A stretch of DNA of 64,000 nucleotides, taken from assembly GCF_001949145.1 (NCBI RefSeq), contig NW_019091451.1, positions 1,027,694 through 1,091,693 on the forward strand, written 5' to 3'. Under the pieces are notes generated by a model that saw nothing but the letters and a program-made list of their open reading frames with translations, was not told the origin of the DNA and made no database searches. The number at the start of each line of letters is the position of its first letter. The first letter of the stretch is position 1. The stretch is from Acanthaster planci. Its lineage: Eukaryota > Echinodermata > Asteroidea > Valvatida > Acanthasteridae. Positions 34,838 to 47,350 of this stretch are shown piece by piece. Made by a program: the position numbers and the translations under genes.

Positions 34838-36661
34838 AATGAGTGAAACATGAGACCATGTAGAAATAAATAAATTTAGAACCAACACACAATATAGAGA
34901 ACACGAGCTGCAATATTTTTAACAAAGTGCCACCTATGTTGATAGGTTGCAGTGTAGAACGAAGTTTTAATCGCTTATTGCATTTGCAGTAAGGAAGCGA
35001 TCGTTAAATATCGAACGGAGCGAGTTTCCAATACATGAGACGAGGCGCCATCTACCGACCAACCAGCTGTCTAGCTGCCGCAAGCACAAACTAATGTACG
35101 TGAAGAGTGCAGTCAGAATCTTTGGCCAGCTAATTGGCATTAATTTCCCCCACAGTATCTTTTGAAAAAGGAGGTTTAAAGACTCCTAAAATGGTGAGAT
35201 TGTGTAAATCTTTGCCAGGATGAACTCCCTGGGTTTGGGACTTTCTTCTGAGAGTAGAATGGCTAAAAAACACGGTTGAAAAATGGTCCTAAGTGCCCAA
35301 GAAAGTTGAGGGTTGCCACTTGAAAAATGTCTGCAAGCGGACTTCGGAAAAATCACTTATCGGAGGGTAATTTTGATTTGTGGGAATAACTAAAAATGTA
35401 ATCGGTAAACCCACAAAAAATTTAAAATGTTTTGAGAGATTGTGGACCATATAACAATTTAACGTGTGTTTCATAAACCTCAGGGATGTTGGCATGCACG
35501 TTATTGGGCCCTGAACAATGCTGATTTTACACTATTTTCAATGGGGCTTGAATTAGTGGACTACACCCTGTGTGAACATTAGCACGGTACATCCACTATC
35601 ACTTTGATTTGTTACATGGTGGTTACCACATTATTGCTGGGGCTCGAAGTACAGTACGGTGCTCTTATCCGCAATGGTAGCTTTTTGGATCTGTTGCTCG
35701 CGGAGCCGGTTGATTCGGACACGGCGTATTAACAGCATTCTTGGTAAGGTGTCTTGCTATGAACGCGTGCCTGCGTAAACTAGCTCCCACCTCAAAAAAA
35801 CTAGACTCTTCTGGACACAAATCCAGAGGGAACTGCTGACTATTTTCAGCAGGTCGCATCTTGTTTTCCTTCGATCAAAAAGATAGTTAGTTTCCTTGAA
35901 GCATATGCATACATGTTTGTAAGCTTTTGCATTTATTTCAAACCAATAACTTTTCTTTAATTTCGTTGTTACCCGCTGAGACTGCACGCTTATCGCCAGT
36001 TCTTTACCCCGAAAGGAAAATGTCAAATTTTGCTGCGTGCACATGCAGTTGAAATACCAAACTGGCTTCCGTCCACCCTTTCACATATGTGCACAATACA
36101 TGTAGGTGAAACTAGGGTGGGTACCATTGACCTTAAGATAGTATGGTTTGCAGTCCCTTCTTTGTCGTTCGTAAGCTGGGTGCTGACTAGTCTGTGAGGT
36201 CATACTCAAGCAGCGCCAGAGAAGACTGCCTATGTGATATGCAACGGATGAGGATGAAACTCTCTTTCACAAACCGAGCCAATGAAAAAAAATACAGCAT
36301 CAACATTAAAGACAAAGGAAACAGTGCCATTCTTAAAAAAAAATGATTTTGTGAAATCGAGGCTATATAGTTCTAGTGCCGAACTGCATACGGACAAACA
36401 ACGCTCGGTTTCCCTTGCTTTTTTCGACATCATCTGCACTTTATGAAATGCGCCTTTTAAAACCTCTAATGCATGACTACTTGTTAATGTGTACTTTATT
36501 TATTAACTTTCCAGCCATCTTACCATTCCGTAGGTTACGCATTTTTTTCCTTTTTATTTCTTGTCATCCGGTGATTCCGGTTGTACTTTGGCTGTCCGGC
36601 GACTTGAAGGAGCGGTAGTTGATTTAGTCTGATCCGGTGCTCCAGCGCCCGAGACTCTCCA

Positions 36662-37066
36662 CTAGCTAATCTCTACATTGCTGTCTAGCTGGATTGCGTA
36701 TACCTTCGGAAGGTAGACGCAGAACAGCGTCAAGAAGGCATTGAGCAGTATGGCCACGCAAAGCGTTGCAACCTTTTGCAGAACGGTGGTGGCTGTGATA
36801 TAGACGGGGACGGCCGCCATGCCGAAGACCAGCGTAGAGTACACGATGATGGCGATGAATCTTGACTCGTTGTAGTTACTGGGAACCTTTCGAGCCTTGA
36901 AAGCGTAGTAGCAGCAGGCCAAGATCAAGGGGATATCGGAAACGAGGGATGCCAAGAAACCGTTCCCAAACTGGCAGAATACCTCGATGTAGTTACGTCG
37001 AGGGAAGAAATACAGCTTAGCTGGCAGTGTAGGACTTGCCAATGCACCAGTCATGGCAACTGCAAC
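36662..37066 (-). pseudogene. Pseudogene D, exon 2 (TM4-TM7, truncated tail)
   Basis: Acceptor TTTTTGTAG, phase 0, then VAVAMTGALASP, ECL2 cysteine, TM5-TM7 and PKVYAI. A TAG stop falls after VEIS. Beyond it the original tail still reads WRVSGAGAPDQ... to a stop near 36554, so the nonsense change is recent relative to the duplication. Confidence 0.85.
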
Positions 37067-37192
37067 CTACAAAAAGCACATTCGGCATAAACTGTCCCTA
37101 ACCAAAGAAGGCTTCAGGAAGAGATAGCATTTTGAACCATTATGCAAGAACTTAGAAAAAATGCAAACCCTGTTTTTGTGACTTGTACTCAC

Positions 37193-37625
37193 CATCGATG
37201 CAATGATACCGAGAACGAAGATGAGTTGAACCGTGGCACCCGTGTAGCAAGGACGCTTGTTAGACTTCTTTCCGGCGTCGAAGATCCTGTAGATGCGGTT
37301 GACTTTCAGAAGGGTCGGGGCATACGTCAGAGTGAAACACAAAGCGACGATGATCTCTGATGCACGGCACAAGACAGCAGTCGGTGGAATCAGAAGTGGG
37401 AAGGGAGCGAGGAAGGCCAGCGTGAGCCCTAAGATGTTGATGCTGCTAAGTTCACAACTGGCGGCTTTGATCAACACGTGTCGTCGGTAGTAGTAGATTC
37501 CGAACGCTGCCAGAGGGGAAAGGACTAGTCCAAAGGCGGACAGGATCAGGATGGCAATGACTGTGGGCTCGCTCCAGCTGGGCGGGGTCGGGATAATGGG
37601 CTGACAGACTTTGACACAGGCTCCG
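37193..37625 (-). pseudogene. Pseudogene D, surviving exon 1 part (pre-TM1 to mid-TM4)
   Basis: The open segment runs from KVCQPIIPTPPSWSEP through TM1, TM2 and TM3 to GIIASM. It has small lesions relative to paralogues, including a Ser-to-Pro change in TM1 (LVLSPLAAF) and Arg-to-Cys in AASCELSS. The donor is still canonical. No start codon or signal peptide leads into it in frame, so an expressed truncated receptor is unlikely. Confidence 0.8.
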
Positions 37626-38101
37626 AGTAACAATTGTCGCAAATGTCGTAGCCGATAGTTACGTTTGGCAAGAGGTCTGTGCGATTGTTGAGGTCCTCGA
37701 TGGCGAACAGTACCACGACTGCACTCTCGTGATTCCATCTCTCAATCACTCCGCTGCAGATAGGCAGGTGGGGGGGGGGAATATCCATGTATAGCAAAGG
37801 ATGCCCCAAGAATGACATCCCCGGGACTGTTCATACTAACGTGCACCGTGTCCGGAATGATACCAGCGGTTGACAGTACAAATGGCGTGGACAGAAAAAC
37901 CGGAACCAGTGATAACATCATAATTAAACTGAAAGAAACAGTGGTTTTCGTGAACTGTTAAAGCTATTCCAGGGCTAGATATCGGCTTGTCCTGAGTGGA
38001 CCTATTTTATCCACTCACGAAGCCAGGAAAAGGGAAAGATGCTTGGTTTGTGTCTGTAATAAACGGTTTTATTGAAGAAAGGTGCCCAGTGAATTTTACA
38101 T

Positions 38102-38510
38102 CTATAGCAGACGACCTGAACGAAAATCCTTCGAACTTGTGACCGCTGCCACTCTCGGTGTAAGCTATGCAAGCACTTTGCAATTCTGACTTCAATACAT
38201 TCTCAAGAACAGGCCGCCGTCCATGCGTAGTCGATGGGTACTGAACAGGAAGATCGGCATTAGAAAGTACTTTGCCCTATGCAGAACATTTTAATTTGGA
38301 TTTTTTTGAACATTTACTGCTTTTATTTCTGTCTGCGTTTTCCCGCTTTTCAGGTTGAATAATGGAAAGGCTATAATAATTAAACGGTACGATCACGCCT
38401 AAGCTTAATTGGGACACCTGAGTTATTTGTTTGCCAGTTGTGGTACAGTACATTAGGCTGACGTTATCGCAGACTATGTTAGTATGATTTGAAAGTCTAA
38501 TTGGAAATGC
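38102..38510 (-). promoter_or_regulatory. Upstream block of pseudogene D, homologous to gene C
   Basis: It includes a CTATAGAT motif (38102-38108, minus) about 185 bp before the ATG, the shared ctttgccct and gcttttcagg pieces, and the CRE-like ctgacgttatcgc (38459-38468). The promoter region has been preserved although the gene is broken. Confidence 0.4.
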
Positions 38511-41500
38511 TTAATTAGCAGGAGATTCCCGATTACAGAAACTGAAAAGAGAGCATCTCTATTATTGTTGTAATCAAAACTTGCTTATTCATTTTAATCT
38601 AAGGTGTCTGACTCTAATTCCTCAAAAATGTAATTAATTCCTTTCGGGGAAGTGCACCTTCGAGCAAATTGACTGGTACTCCTCATGGGTCTTCTAATGT
38701 CCATTTTCATGACGTTCAGTTTCGTTTCAGGATAAAGTTTGCTTGTCGACGCCATTCGGTGAAATAGCACCAGATCAAACTTCAATTTGAGACACCTCAC
38801 TTTAATGATGTACCTGCCCTTCAATTCCTGAGTCTTTTTCCATGTAAGCGTAGTTCCTTCGGCTCTTTGCGCATTGACGTATTTATATAGTCTTTGAAAG
38901 GAGAAACAGGGAGCGAAATTAAAGGAAACGAAAAAAATGGACTTAGTCTCGTGGATTCTACACGTTTTTATCCCTTTTTCAGTGTCCTTGAATGTCCAGT
39001 GGTATATTTGTCATCCAGATAGAACCAGCGACAATACCAATATGTTTATTTTCGAATGTATACTGTTCTAATGGATATCACCCTTTCATTTATGTGTATT
39101 ACCCATTGTATGAGTAATATGAGGTAATTAATTAAATCACATTGGGAAATTTTGAAAAATATTTGCCAATTGAGGAATTCAATTTCAGATGACTGTAATC
39201 TGCTTAAACACATTGACTTCTCAAACGAAGGCTTTGCCAAAATTGAATGTTCTTTGCTGGTAATTTTCAATAGACCTTATTCAAAATTAAGCCAGCTGTG
39301 ATCACGTTCCCCGAGTATGTCTTTTTAAATGTATGTTATCAAAGGGGGTGGGGCCAGACTACTTTGGGTTTCGTGCATCACTTCCATTTTTAAAATGTTG
39401 CCTAAAACATTTAGATAAGATAAATTACAAATTTCAAATTACATGTTGTATTTTTCATCACGAATGGAATTAATCTCTAATGAACTTTCATTTCATTGCT
39501 TTTATTTGTATTTTGAGGCTCTCAAAGTAGGCCTGAATAAGTTAACCTTACTTTCATTTCAGTTCGGACTTAAGAATGAGGTCACATTGATGGAGTGTGC
39601 CGTTACATGTGATTGTCGTAATCACGATTGTGTGCAGAAAGCTAAGTTGGACGTTCAATCGACTAACAATTGGAACCCTGCGGTCTAAAACTGCATTTAA
39701 ATTTGGGCAGAATTGACAGTGCATGCCAGTTGAAATTGAAGACTGAACGAGGAAACCGTTAACATGTTTGTTCGGCTACGTTACAAGTAGCATTCCTCGG
39801 TGCTGTGTTCAACACTACAGCATGTAGTTTATAAATACACCTTCTTCTATGCGAGATGTTCTAAAAAATAAGGACTTACAGGGCATGAACCCATTTTCCT
39901 TTCTTTTCGAAAAAGGAAGATACAATTATTATGCCCTTAAATATTTAACTACTACCCGTAATCTGCATGGCGCAACGGGGAGTGGGGGTGAGCATCCTGA
40001 GTACATTTTAGGGGTACATTCTGGTCCAAGCCCCTCCACTCTAATAACTAATCCTGGTTTCACCACTGCTGCAAATCAAGTCAATTCTACAAGCGATGGA
40101 CTTCCATTGATGTCACCGATTCAATCACGCTATACTGAAAAACCGATTATATGCTGGTTGAGTCTGAGCGCAACAAATAAAATTATTGTTCACCACCAGT
40201 GTTGTTTTTTATTTGCAGAGCCCTTCTACATAGTTATAGTAATTAATTTCTGTTCCTGCTATATTTACGTGCATATCTTTCAGGTTGTTTGCATTCATTT
40301 CCCCCAGCGTTAAATTGTATTTCAATAACCGTTTTAACCTTTCTTTCGGAGAATACAAATGGCGAAAACTGAGCATTCGTTACGACCTGAATAATTTGTA
40401 TCGGAAAGGAATTGAGTCTCAATTGAATTGCTGAAGGAGTCTTAAATTATTGCACTTTCATGGACAGAAATTTTGATTACCAGTATGATTTTTATTAATG
40501 ACGAAATACGCCCAAAACAATAGGCATAACATCGTATAATTATTTACACTGTTTATGCTTTCTTCAGTACAGCTGCAGAACCGAGTCAGGGGGTCCGAAA
40601 GCATCATGCACCGTTCCCTGATGAAAAGAAAACTTGACTATAGGTGGATATATGGACGGGGCAATCCTCGTCCAGGATTTGTTTGGGTAGATCCGCCTCT
40701 AAGGAGTAGCTGTGTAGTACATGCCATATAACGATGTATTCTACATTTCAACGTAGATGCATTTGGCATTTCGTTGATTATTTTTCAGGAAGTGAATGCT
40801 CACAAATGACATGAAGAAATGTCTTAATGTGACACGGACACGGTCCACGTGACTTAAGGGGAGACTCCTTAGTGATTAAGTCTGACACATTTGCAAAACA
40901 AAATGAAGCTTTGCTTTCCAACTCCAGAAGCTCCTCACAATTTAGATGTTCATGTAGTTGATTAACTCCCTTTATAACTCAACCAAACTGTATGCAATAC
41001 AGGGATTTTTTACCGCTTTGATATGAACATTCTGACTCAATAGTGGTGCTGACCAGATGGACTGTTGGTAGCGTTATACAAATTACCACCCGACACGACC
41101 TACCCCTGTTAATAAACAAGGTTTTTCTAAAATCAAAATGACAAATTTCGCAGCATGGAAGTAATATTATATTATCATGGATATATTCATAGTGTACTGA
41201 TTGCCATTTCATGACAGGGAACTAACAGATATATGTACGTGTACACTTTACCTAAAATATGCCGTGTTCAAATAATTTTGCACACCACTGTACGTACTTT
41301 CCATCATCATGTCCAAGTAAACCGTTTCGGGGTATAATGTTTTTGAAAACTGCATTTTGAAGCACTGAAAAATCAATTTGCTTTTCCTGACAAGGAAACT
41401 GTTGCTTCAAGAAGCCACAGATAATCACCGAAGAGGACCAGATTGCAAAAGACACACGATCAAAACTGAGTGCCCTGGCAAATATTCAGTGCCGATAAAC

Positions 41501-41879
41501 GTTAACACCGAGGTTTCGTCCTGAAACGATGTCACACTCTTACCCTGAAATATTACAATCTTCATCAGCATAAATGTTCAAAGGGTCAAAATGCCCCTAA
41601 AATGGGGGAAGCGGGGAGAATAAAAAGAGAAAACAAACTTGCAAATTAGGGTAAAAATATCCTAAAAATTATGTGCATGTGCATTTGCAGAAGCTACACT
41701 TCATGCCTTTTTCGTCAGTGCATCATGTGTGGCTGGCCTGTGCATCATTAAAAACAACACAAAAGTAACGAGTTCAAAATTCCTTCGGTAAATAAATCAT
41801 CAACGATACATATGCGGCTCGAAAGGAATTACTTCACCAGCGTGTCAAGTCTATTCATGCATGGTTTAGCGCGCCTAAC

Positions 41880-42035
41880 ATGACGCCTTTGTGTTGGTCG
41901 TTGTTTGATCGGAATCTCAGGAATTCTGTACGGAATTCTAGGGGAGTGTGTTAGGTAACAATAGTCTAAAGTGTGTATAGGGATTGGGCATGTGGGGGAG
42001 GGTACCCATCGGCCCCATATCGTGCATGGTATCGC
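41880..42035 (+). repeat. Direct repeat, copy 1 (~155 bp)
   Basis: Blocks shared with 42645-42800: ttgtgttggtcgttg/ttgtgctggtcattg, aggaattctgt-like, gtgtgttaggtaacaatagtct, gtgtatagggatt and gggtacccatcgg/gggtacccctcgg, in the same order. Unknown family, probably a dispersed element. Confidence 0.7.
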
Positions 42036-42118
42036 ACCTAAAGCCTCGGACGTGTATAATAAAATCTGGACTGACAATGCCCTTAATCGGCTTATAGAGT
42101 CATTGAATCCACTCGCAG

Positions 42119-42228
42119 CCATTTTACCGAGCCGAATACAAAGCTTTCCTGGCAATGCCCGCCTTTGATCTTCCTGACGTCAATAGAAGGGAGCCAACCC
42201 ACGCTTTGTATTCGGCTCGGTAAAATGG
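42119..42228. repeat. Perfect 26 bp inverted repeat, 58 bp spacer
   Basis: The arms 42119-42144 (ccattttaccgagccgaata...) and 42203-42228 are exact reverse complements. This looks like the ends of a very small foldback or MITE-type insertion, sitting between the two copies of the ~155 bp direct repeat. Confidence 0.85.
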
Positions 42229-42644
42229 CCGCTGGTTGGCTTCCTTTTCATACTAAGGCGTTGCAAGTCCACTTTTTAAATATACGTCCGTGCCTTAAAC
42301 GCCATAACCTGATTTTCTCCTTTCTGTTGACGTCTGGATTGACATTATTCGTTTTACAGAGGGATCAAAGTCTACAGCGAAACGCTTTGCCTTACAGTTT
42401 AATAACTCACCACTTCTAAGTGGCTAGCGCAAAATGTTGTCATTATGAATGAGAAAAGAACTCAACTACCGACAAAGAAGACACACACAAATTGAATAAG
42501 CCTTTGCGAGTTAAATTTGAATAAAATCTGGTACACTGAGTTCTTTAAATTCACGTGAGCATAACAATTAGAATTCTTCATACTAAAACCACTGTTGATA
42601 TACCTCGCATATGCAGCAAGTATGAGACGGAGAGAACCCCCCCC

Positions 42645-42800
42645 CTGCTTTGTGCTGGTCATTGTCTCCCAGGAATCTGGGGAATTCTTTTCAGACATTT
42701 TGGGGGGGATGTGTTAAGTAACAATAGTCTGGAATGTGTATAGGGATTAAACATGTTGGGGGGGTACCCCTCGGTCTCATTTCTTGCTGGGTATAATACC
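42645..42800 (+). repeat. Direct repeat, copy 2 (~155 bp)
   Basis: Second copy of the 41880-42035 repeat. It contains gtgttaagtaacaatagtct and gtgtatagggatt. The copies lie either side of the 42119-42228 inverted repeat. Confidence 0.7.
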
Positions 42801-44034
42801 TCGTGATTCCCGGCAAGCTTTTCCTTGATTACATAAGAAACGCTTTGCAACAATACACTATTCTCAATGGATAAGAAGGGCACAAAAGAACCAGTTCATT
42901 CCAGAGATGGGTAGAACTATACTGTGGCACATTCAACGGACACCTTAATAGTATACTTGTGACTTCAGAAATATCTTCATCACTTCGTCAAACCTAATTC
43001 ATTAGAAGCATTTGGACATGTTCAACCATAGTCGGATCGTAAAGATTTCGACAAAATATGTATTTTGTACAAAACATGCAAGAAAAGCAACACTATGAAG
43101 GTTTTTTAACATCAGTTTTACTGTGCACATTTATTGTAAACGTCACTAAAATGATTATTTGAGTACACAAGACCCGCCCATATACGTGCAAAAAACCATT
43201 ACCACTTCTATATTAAAAAACAATTATATGTTAATTAGCTCCAATGGACTCGCCAGGAGAGGCCACTCCCTCTACCGAGTTCTGAGAAAAACAGTAGAAA
43301 AACCCGTTAGTTGAAATAAGGATTAAGCTCTGCCAAGGGTTAATCTGGGAGAATTTTATTAGCAATAGTTTGAAGTATTGAGGGAGAGAGCAAATTCCTG
43401 CAAAACAGATGCCACATTTCTCGAGCAGTCTTGAAAACTGGGGGGGGGGTCTCTGAGGTGCATAAGATTGATGGCCAATGTGCACACTGGTGGTGCCTTA
43501 CGAAGATCGATGTCTACTAATTTTGCGTTTTTAATGCTGTGCATGCTAACTTTTTGAGAGAGTCATGAGTTACCTGGAATTCGAAAAACACTCCAAGATC
43601 TTAGTACAGGCTTTTGTTAAACAAATCAACTGGAGCGGCTACATATAGGATGTAGTGATTTTAGTACAAATTGTTACAAGCAGTGACAGTGAGATTTCAT
43701 TTAACGGTTTAACACATTAGCTTTATCTAAAAAATGCTGCAGAATTGTTCGTTAAGTGCGGTCGTGACGTCTAATAAAGATTAAGTGTTGAAGAAGAAAT
43801 TACAAACTATAATCTGTGTTCGAGGTGCGAGATAACTACTACCGATAATCACTCCTCATGCTTTTAGACATTCGAAGAACAGGCGGATAAAGGCGGATCC
43901 GGAGGAGGCGGTAACGAGGCCATGGCCTCTCACCAAAAAGGAGCTTTTTGATAAAAGATAAAGATAAGAGAAATGCAATTATGTGTGTGTATGTGTGGGG
44001 GGTCCATTTCGAATCCTTTCTTTCAAAAACCACA

Positions 44035-44135
44035 CTGAGAGGCCACAAAAGGTTACACGAAAAAAATTCCAACTTATTTGGCCCTGCTGAAAAGTATGTC
44101 TGCCGCCCGTAAAAGTTGGTTCTGGATCCGTCCTT
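44035..44135 (+). repeat. Dispersed repeat fragment, copy 1
   Basis: Shares aaaggttaca(c/a)gaaaaa, aattccaactt-like, ccgcccgtaaaagttggttc and a tctggatccgtccttg end with 57538-57645. Unknown family. Confidence 0.5.
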
Positions 44136-46104
44136 GATGCAGCACAAAGCTCGGTGCTACCACATCAGGCGCAAGCAAGTGATCAAACTCAACAACACCT
44201 CCTCTGTCCTTTTATACCCATAGGTGGAGAGAAGCAAGTCTAGCGTAAAAATGACTCTTCCCTGCCCAGCTGCTGGGCAGGCACGACCCTCAAAGCCTCA
44301 CCTCCCTTCAGTCGATTCCCTTTGGAAACGCAGTTTTCAAACAAGCAGTGCAAATAATTATTTCAGTTGTGTTCATTAGTTCGTTTTTTTTACAAAGAGA
44401 ATAAGTAATTATCATACATGCAGATGGGCCAAAATTACGTCCCTTTACTTTATGATATATGAAACGGGAGTGACGCATGGAACAAGTTGAGTGTGAAATT
44501 AGACACAAAAGACAACCACGCGCAAAAGTCTTGACAAAAAATTGTGATTGCTATCAAAAAATGTATACAACATGCAGTGGTGTGTATCTGATAGGAGAAC
44601 AAACGGATTTTACTCGAGTCTTTTCCCCTTTGAAACAAGGAACATTTCCTGAATTCTATACGCGAACCGCTGATTATTTAATACTTTCCCCTTGGGAAAA
44701 ATATGGGTGTCTGTGAAATTTTGCCTAAGTGACGCCACGGGAAAGGTTATATACCGATATATAAATACGTTTAGGGTTGCCGTTAGAGGAGACATATGAG
44801 GAGACAGGATATTTTTTAAGGAACTGCGATGGCAATTCATATGTGTATAGACGTCAGCTTAAATCTGGAGACGCCATTGAGCAAGATATGCAGTCACGTG
44901 GTTTTTGACATGAGTTTTTTCTCCAAATTCTGAGCCAGTTTAATAAGGGCCGGTGGATTCGAACGGGAAATGGTGGTTTTGTTTTTCTTTTCTTTCAGTT
45001 TTCTTGCTTTTTTGGCTGGTAATCATGCAATTGTATGTTGCCAACTTCAAGATTATTTTCCGCCAGTTATTTCTGCCGTAATGTTGTTGTGAAACAGTCT
45101 TCACGTTTATTTGAATACACCAGCTAGGTGGAATTGCCTATTCATTTGTCAGTTGGATTACGTAATAATGTCTTTATATTTCTGCCACGTTGCTGTGTCG
45201 ACAACGCCCAGTCGGTATGATTTATTTCTGTATTATGTTCTTCAAAATATGAGTTCTGGAGTTAATAAATTATTTAGACCCAAGTGCAGTTTTCGTCGAA
45301 TAGCATCTGTGGTGTTGCTTTCTCATGATCCCGAACCTTGATGAACGACACAACATATGACATGCCGCACACTAACCTTTGTCAGACAGCGTTGAATTTA
45401 TGGTAGGGTATGCTGTGATTATTACTCTTGCTCAAATCCCCTTTCATATCACTCTCATTTTTTTGGTGTTTTGAATTTGATTCCGTTCAGTAATCTACAA
45501 CTACTAAATGGGTTGCTTATAGATTGGAATGAGTGGATGACATTTTGAGGATGTCATTGCTGGAGGGCTTTCAGTGCGTTTTGTTCACGTTGAAGCACCG
45601 TTAATCTCTATTTCGCAATGTGAGGTCGCGGGGGGGGGGAGAGAGCACAGCCCTTGAAAGGGGTTGGTATATCTCAGTGTCCACGCCCCTTCACTCCCTA
45701 TATCAGACACAAGCAATATATTTAGACAAAAGACACATACACACCTGACCTACAATGAGTGCAGAAAGTAGTTGTTGGCAGTTGTTGATAAGCATTCAGC
45801 AATGAATTGAGTCCCAGTGAAATCGACAAAATAAGCCCATTAAAATGGATTCACTTCTCGACTTAAACGATACATACATTAACATGCGAATTTTAGTATG
45901 AGTATTACAGACAGAAGTGCAAGGATAGTCAGCAAACAGTGAATAGGAATGGCTAAAGATCTGTTGAAATATAAATTCTCATTCGATTAACTGTCTCAGT
46001 CGGCAGTCTGCTGACAACGGGTAGAGCATACTGTCCGAAACGTTGAGTACCCTCCAACTGCAAATTTCTATAACTAACTTGCCTTAGTTGACTGCGTATG
46101 GGTA

Positions 46105-46587
46105 TTACATTGGCTGCACACCAGATTGAGAAGCCGATATTTCAGACCCAGCGTCAGCCAAACCAACTGCGGAGCTCCTCCACTCACAAAGTTGGACGTC
46201 CAGCTGGAAGTGAATGGCATAGATCTTGGGCAGGTAGACGCAGAGCAGAGTCAAGACGGCATTGAGCAGTATGGCCACGCACAGTGTCGCAACTTTCTGC
46301 AGAACGGTAGTGGCCGTGATGTAGACGGGGACGGCTGCCATGCCGAAGACCAGCGTAGAGTACACGCTGATAGCGATGAACTTGGACTCGTTGTAGTTGC
46401 TGGGCACCTTGCGAGCCTTGAAAGCGTAGTAGCAGCAGGCCAAAACCAAGAGGAGATTGAACAGGGTGGACACCAACGATCCGAAGCCAAACGCGCAGTA
46501 AGCCTCGATGTACCCGGTCGGAGGACTAAAATACAACTTGGCCGGTGCAGTTGGACTAATTAAGGTCCCGGCAGTGCAAATCACGAC
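46105..46587 (-). CDS. Receptor gene E, exon 2: TM4-TM7 and tail
   Basis: Acceptor TTTTTTTCCAG, phase 0. The frame reads VCLFT|VVICTAGTLISPTAP, then ECL2 with IEAYCAF, TM5, KARKVPSNYNESKF, TM6, TM7 (PKIYAI) and a short tail ending SGVQPM. The total is 829 residues. The ECL2 and early TM5 differ from paralogues, whereas late TM5 to TM7 is nearly identical. The 3.3 kb intron, several times longer than in the other copies, is swollen by antisense LINE sequence. Confidence 0.88.
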   Translation of the reverse strand, partial: VVICTAGTLISPTAPAKLYFSPPTGYIEAYCAFGFGSLVSTLFNLLLVLACCYYAFKARKVPSNYNESKFIAISVYSTLVFGMAAVPVYITATTVLQKVATLCVAILLNAVLTLLCVYLPKIYAIHFQLDVQLCEWRSSAVGLADAGSEISASQSGVQPM

Positions 46588-47350
46588 CTGGAAAAAAATC
46601 ATTATTAAAACTCATCCGAACCAGGTTTAACAATGGGATGTCATTTTATATATAAAAACTGGCAAGTGGAGGGGTAAGGGTGGCTCTCTACCTCAATTTT
46701 ACAACCAAGCCCACCAAATATCACTATCCCCACCTACGTTTCCTTTGCTTCTGCTGCTCAATGCCAGAACATTGACAATTGCATTTTTTTTATTTACCTC
46801 CAGTTGTTTCACGTGTCACCTTTCAGTTTGTACCTGAGAGAGTGATCGCTCTTGATTATCTTGATTGCTCACCTTACTGACTACATTCGTTTTAGTCATT
46901 ACTTCTTTGTCTTATTCAAGCTCTAGTTTCCATCTTTGTTATCTTGTTTGTTTGATAGTCGGTCTTATATAAATACACTTCATCCCTCTTTTTCTTGCTG
47001 TAAATACATTCTTCTTTTGTTAACCCCCATTTACTGTCTTCTACTTAACTGTTTCCCCCCTTGCATAGTTTTTGTTTTTGCTTTTTATGCTTTCATAAGG
47101 TGTTGTGCTATGTAACTTCTATGATTTGCTTGATAATGTTGGCGACAACGTACGCTTAAATTTGTTCGAGATGAGTTTAACGGCATAAACATTCAAGAAG
47201 AAGGTTCTTTTTCAATTTTTTAAATGACTTCCAGGAGCCTCTGCAGACATTTCTACGATATACAGGACTTTATTTCTACACTCTTGAGACTTCACCATCT
47301 GTGGGTTCATAGAAACGTGGTTTAGAGAAACTACTCCTCCGTATGTTCAC

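Larger units (their letters stand above)
36554..37921 (-). pseudogene. Receptor pseudogene D: class C GPCR with most of the flytrap domain deleted
   Basis: This locus is homologous to genes A-C but broken in several ways. An ATG pair at 37921/37918 starts a signal peptide and the first ~50 residues. A run of ten C (minus strand, 37770-37779) shifts the frame by one relative to C. After the DNCYSE motif (near 37630) the sequence jumps straight to VCQPIIPTPPSW just before TM1, removing about 440 codons of flytrap and Cys-rich domain. TM1-TM4 then follow intact to the donor ATG|GTGAGT (end 37193). Exon 2 starts at 37066 and encodes TM4-TM7. A nonsense change (TAG at 36664-36662, where C has GAG) cuts the tail. 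With either reading of the C run, the whole frame is not open. Confidence 0.88.
38511..46104. other. Intergenic region between pseudogene D and gene E
   Basis: About 7.6 kb without a gene I can support. It contains a strong inverted repeat (42119-42228), a direct repeat (about 41880-42035 and 42645-42800), a dispersed repeat fragment near 44035 and a 21 bp palindrome near 44262 (cctgcccag-ctg-ctgggcagg). The open frame 39849-40313 (plus) has no recognisable motif and a composition like the surrounding DNA. Confidence 0.55.

Noticed and set aside
39849-40313. 154-codon open frame, plus strand
   Set aside because: No recognisable domain, composition like local non-coding DNA, no splice or promoter support.
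44940-44975. tRNA B-box-like sequence (GTTCGAATCC, minus strand)
   Set aside because: No A box at the right distance and no cloverleaf; chance match.
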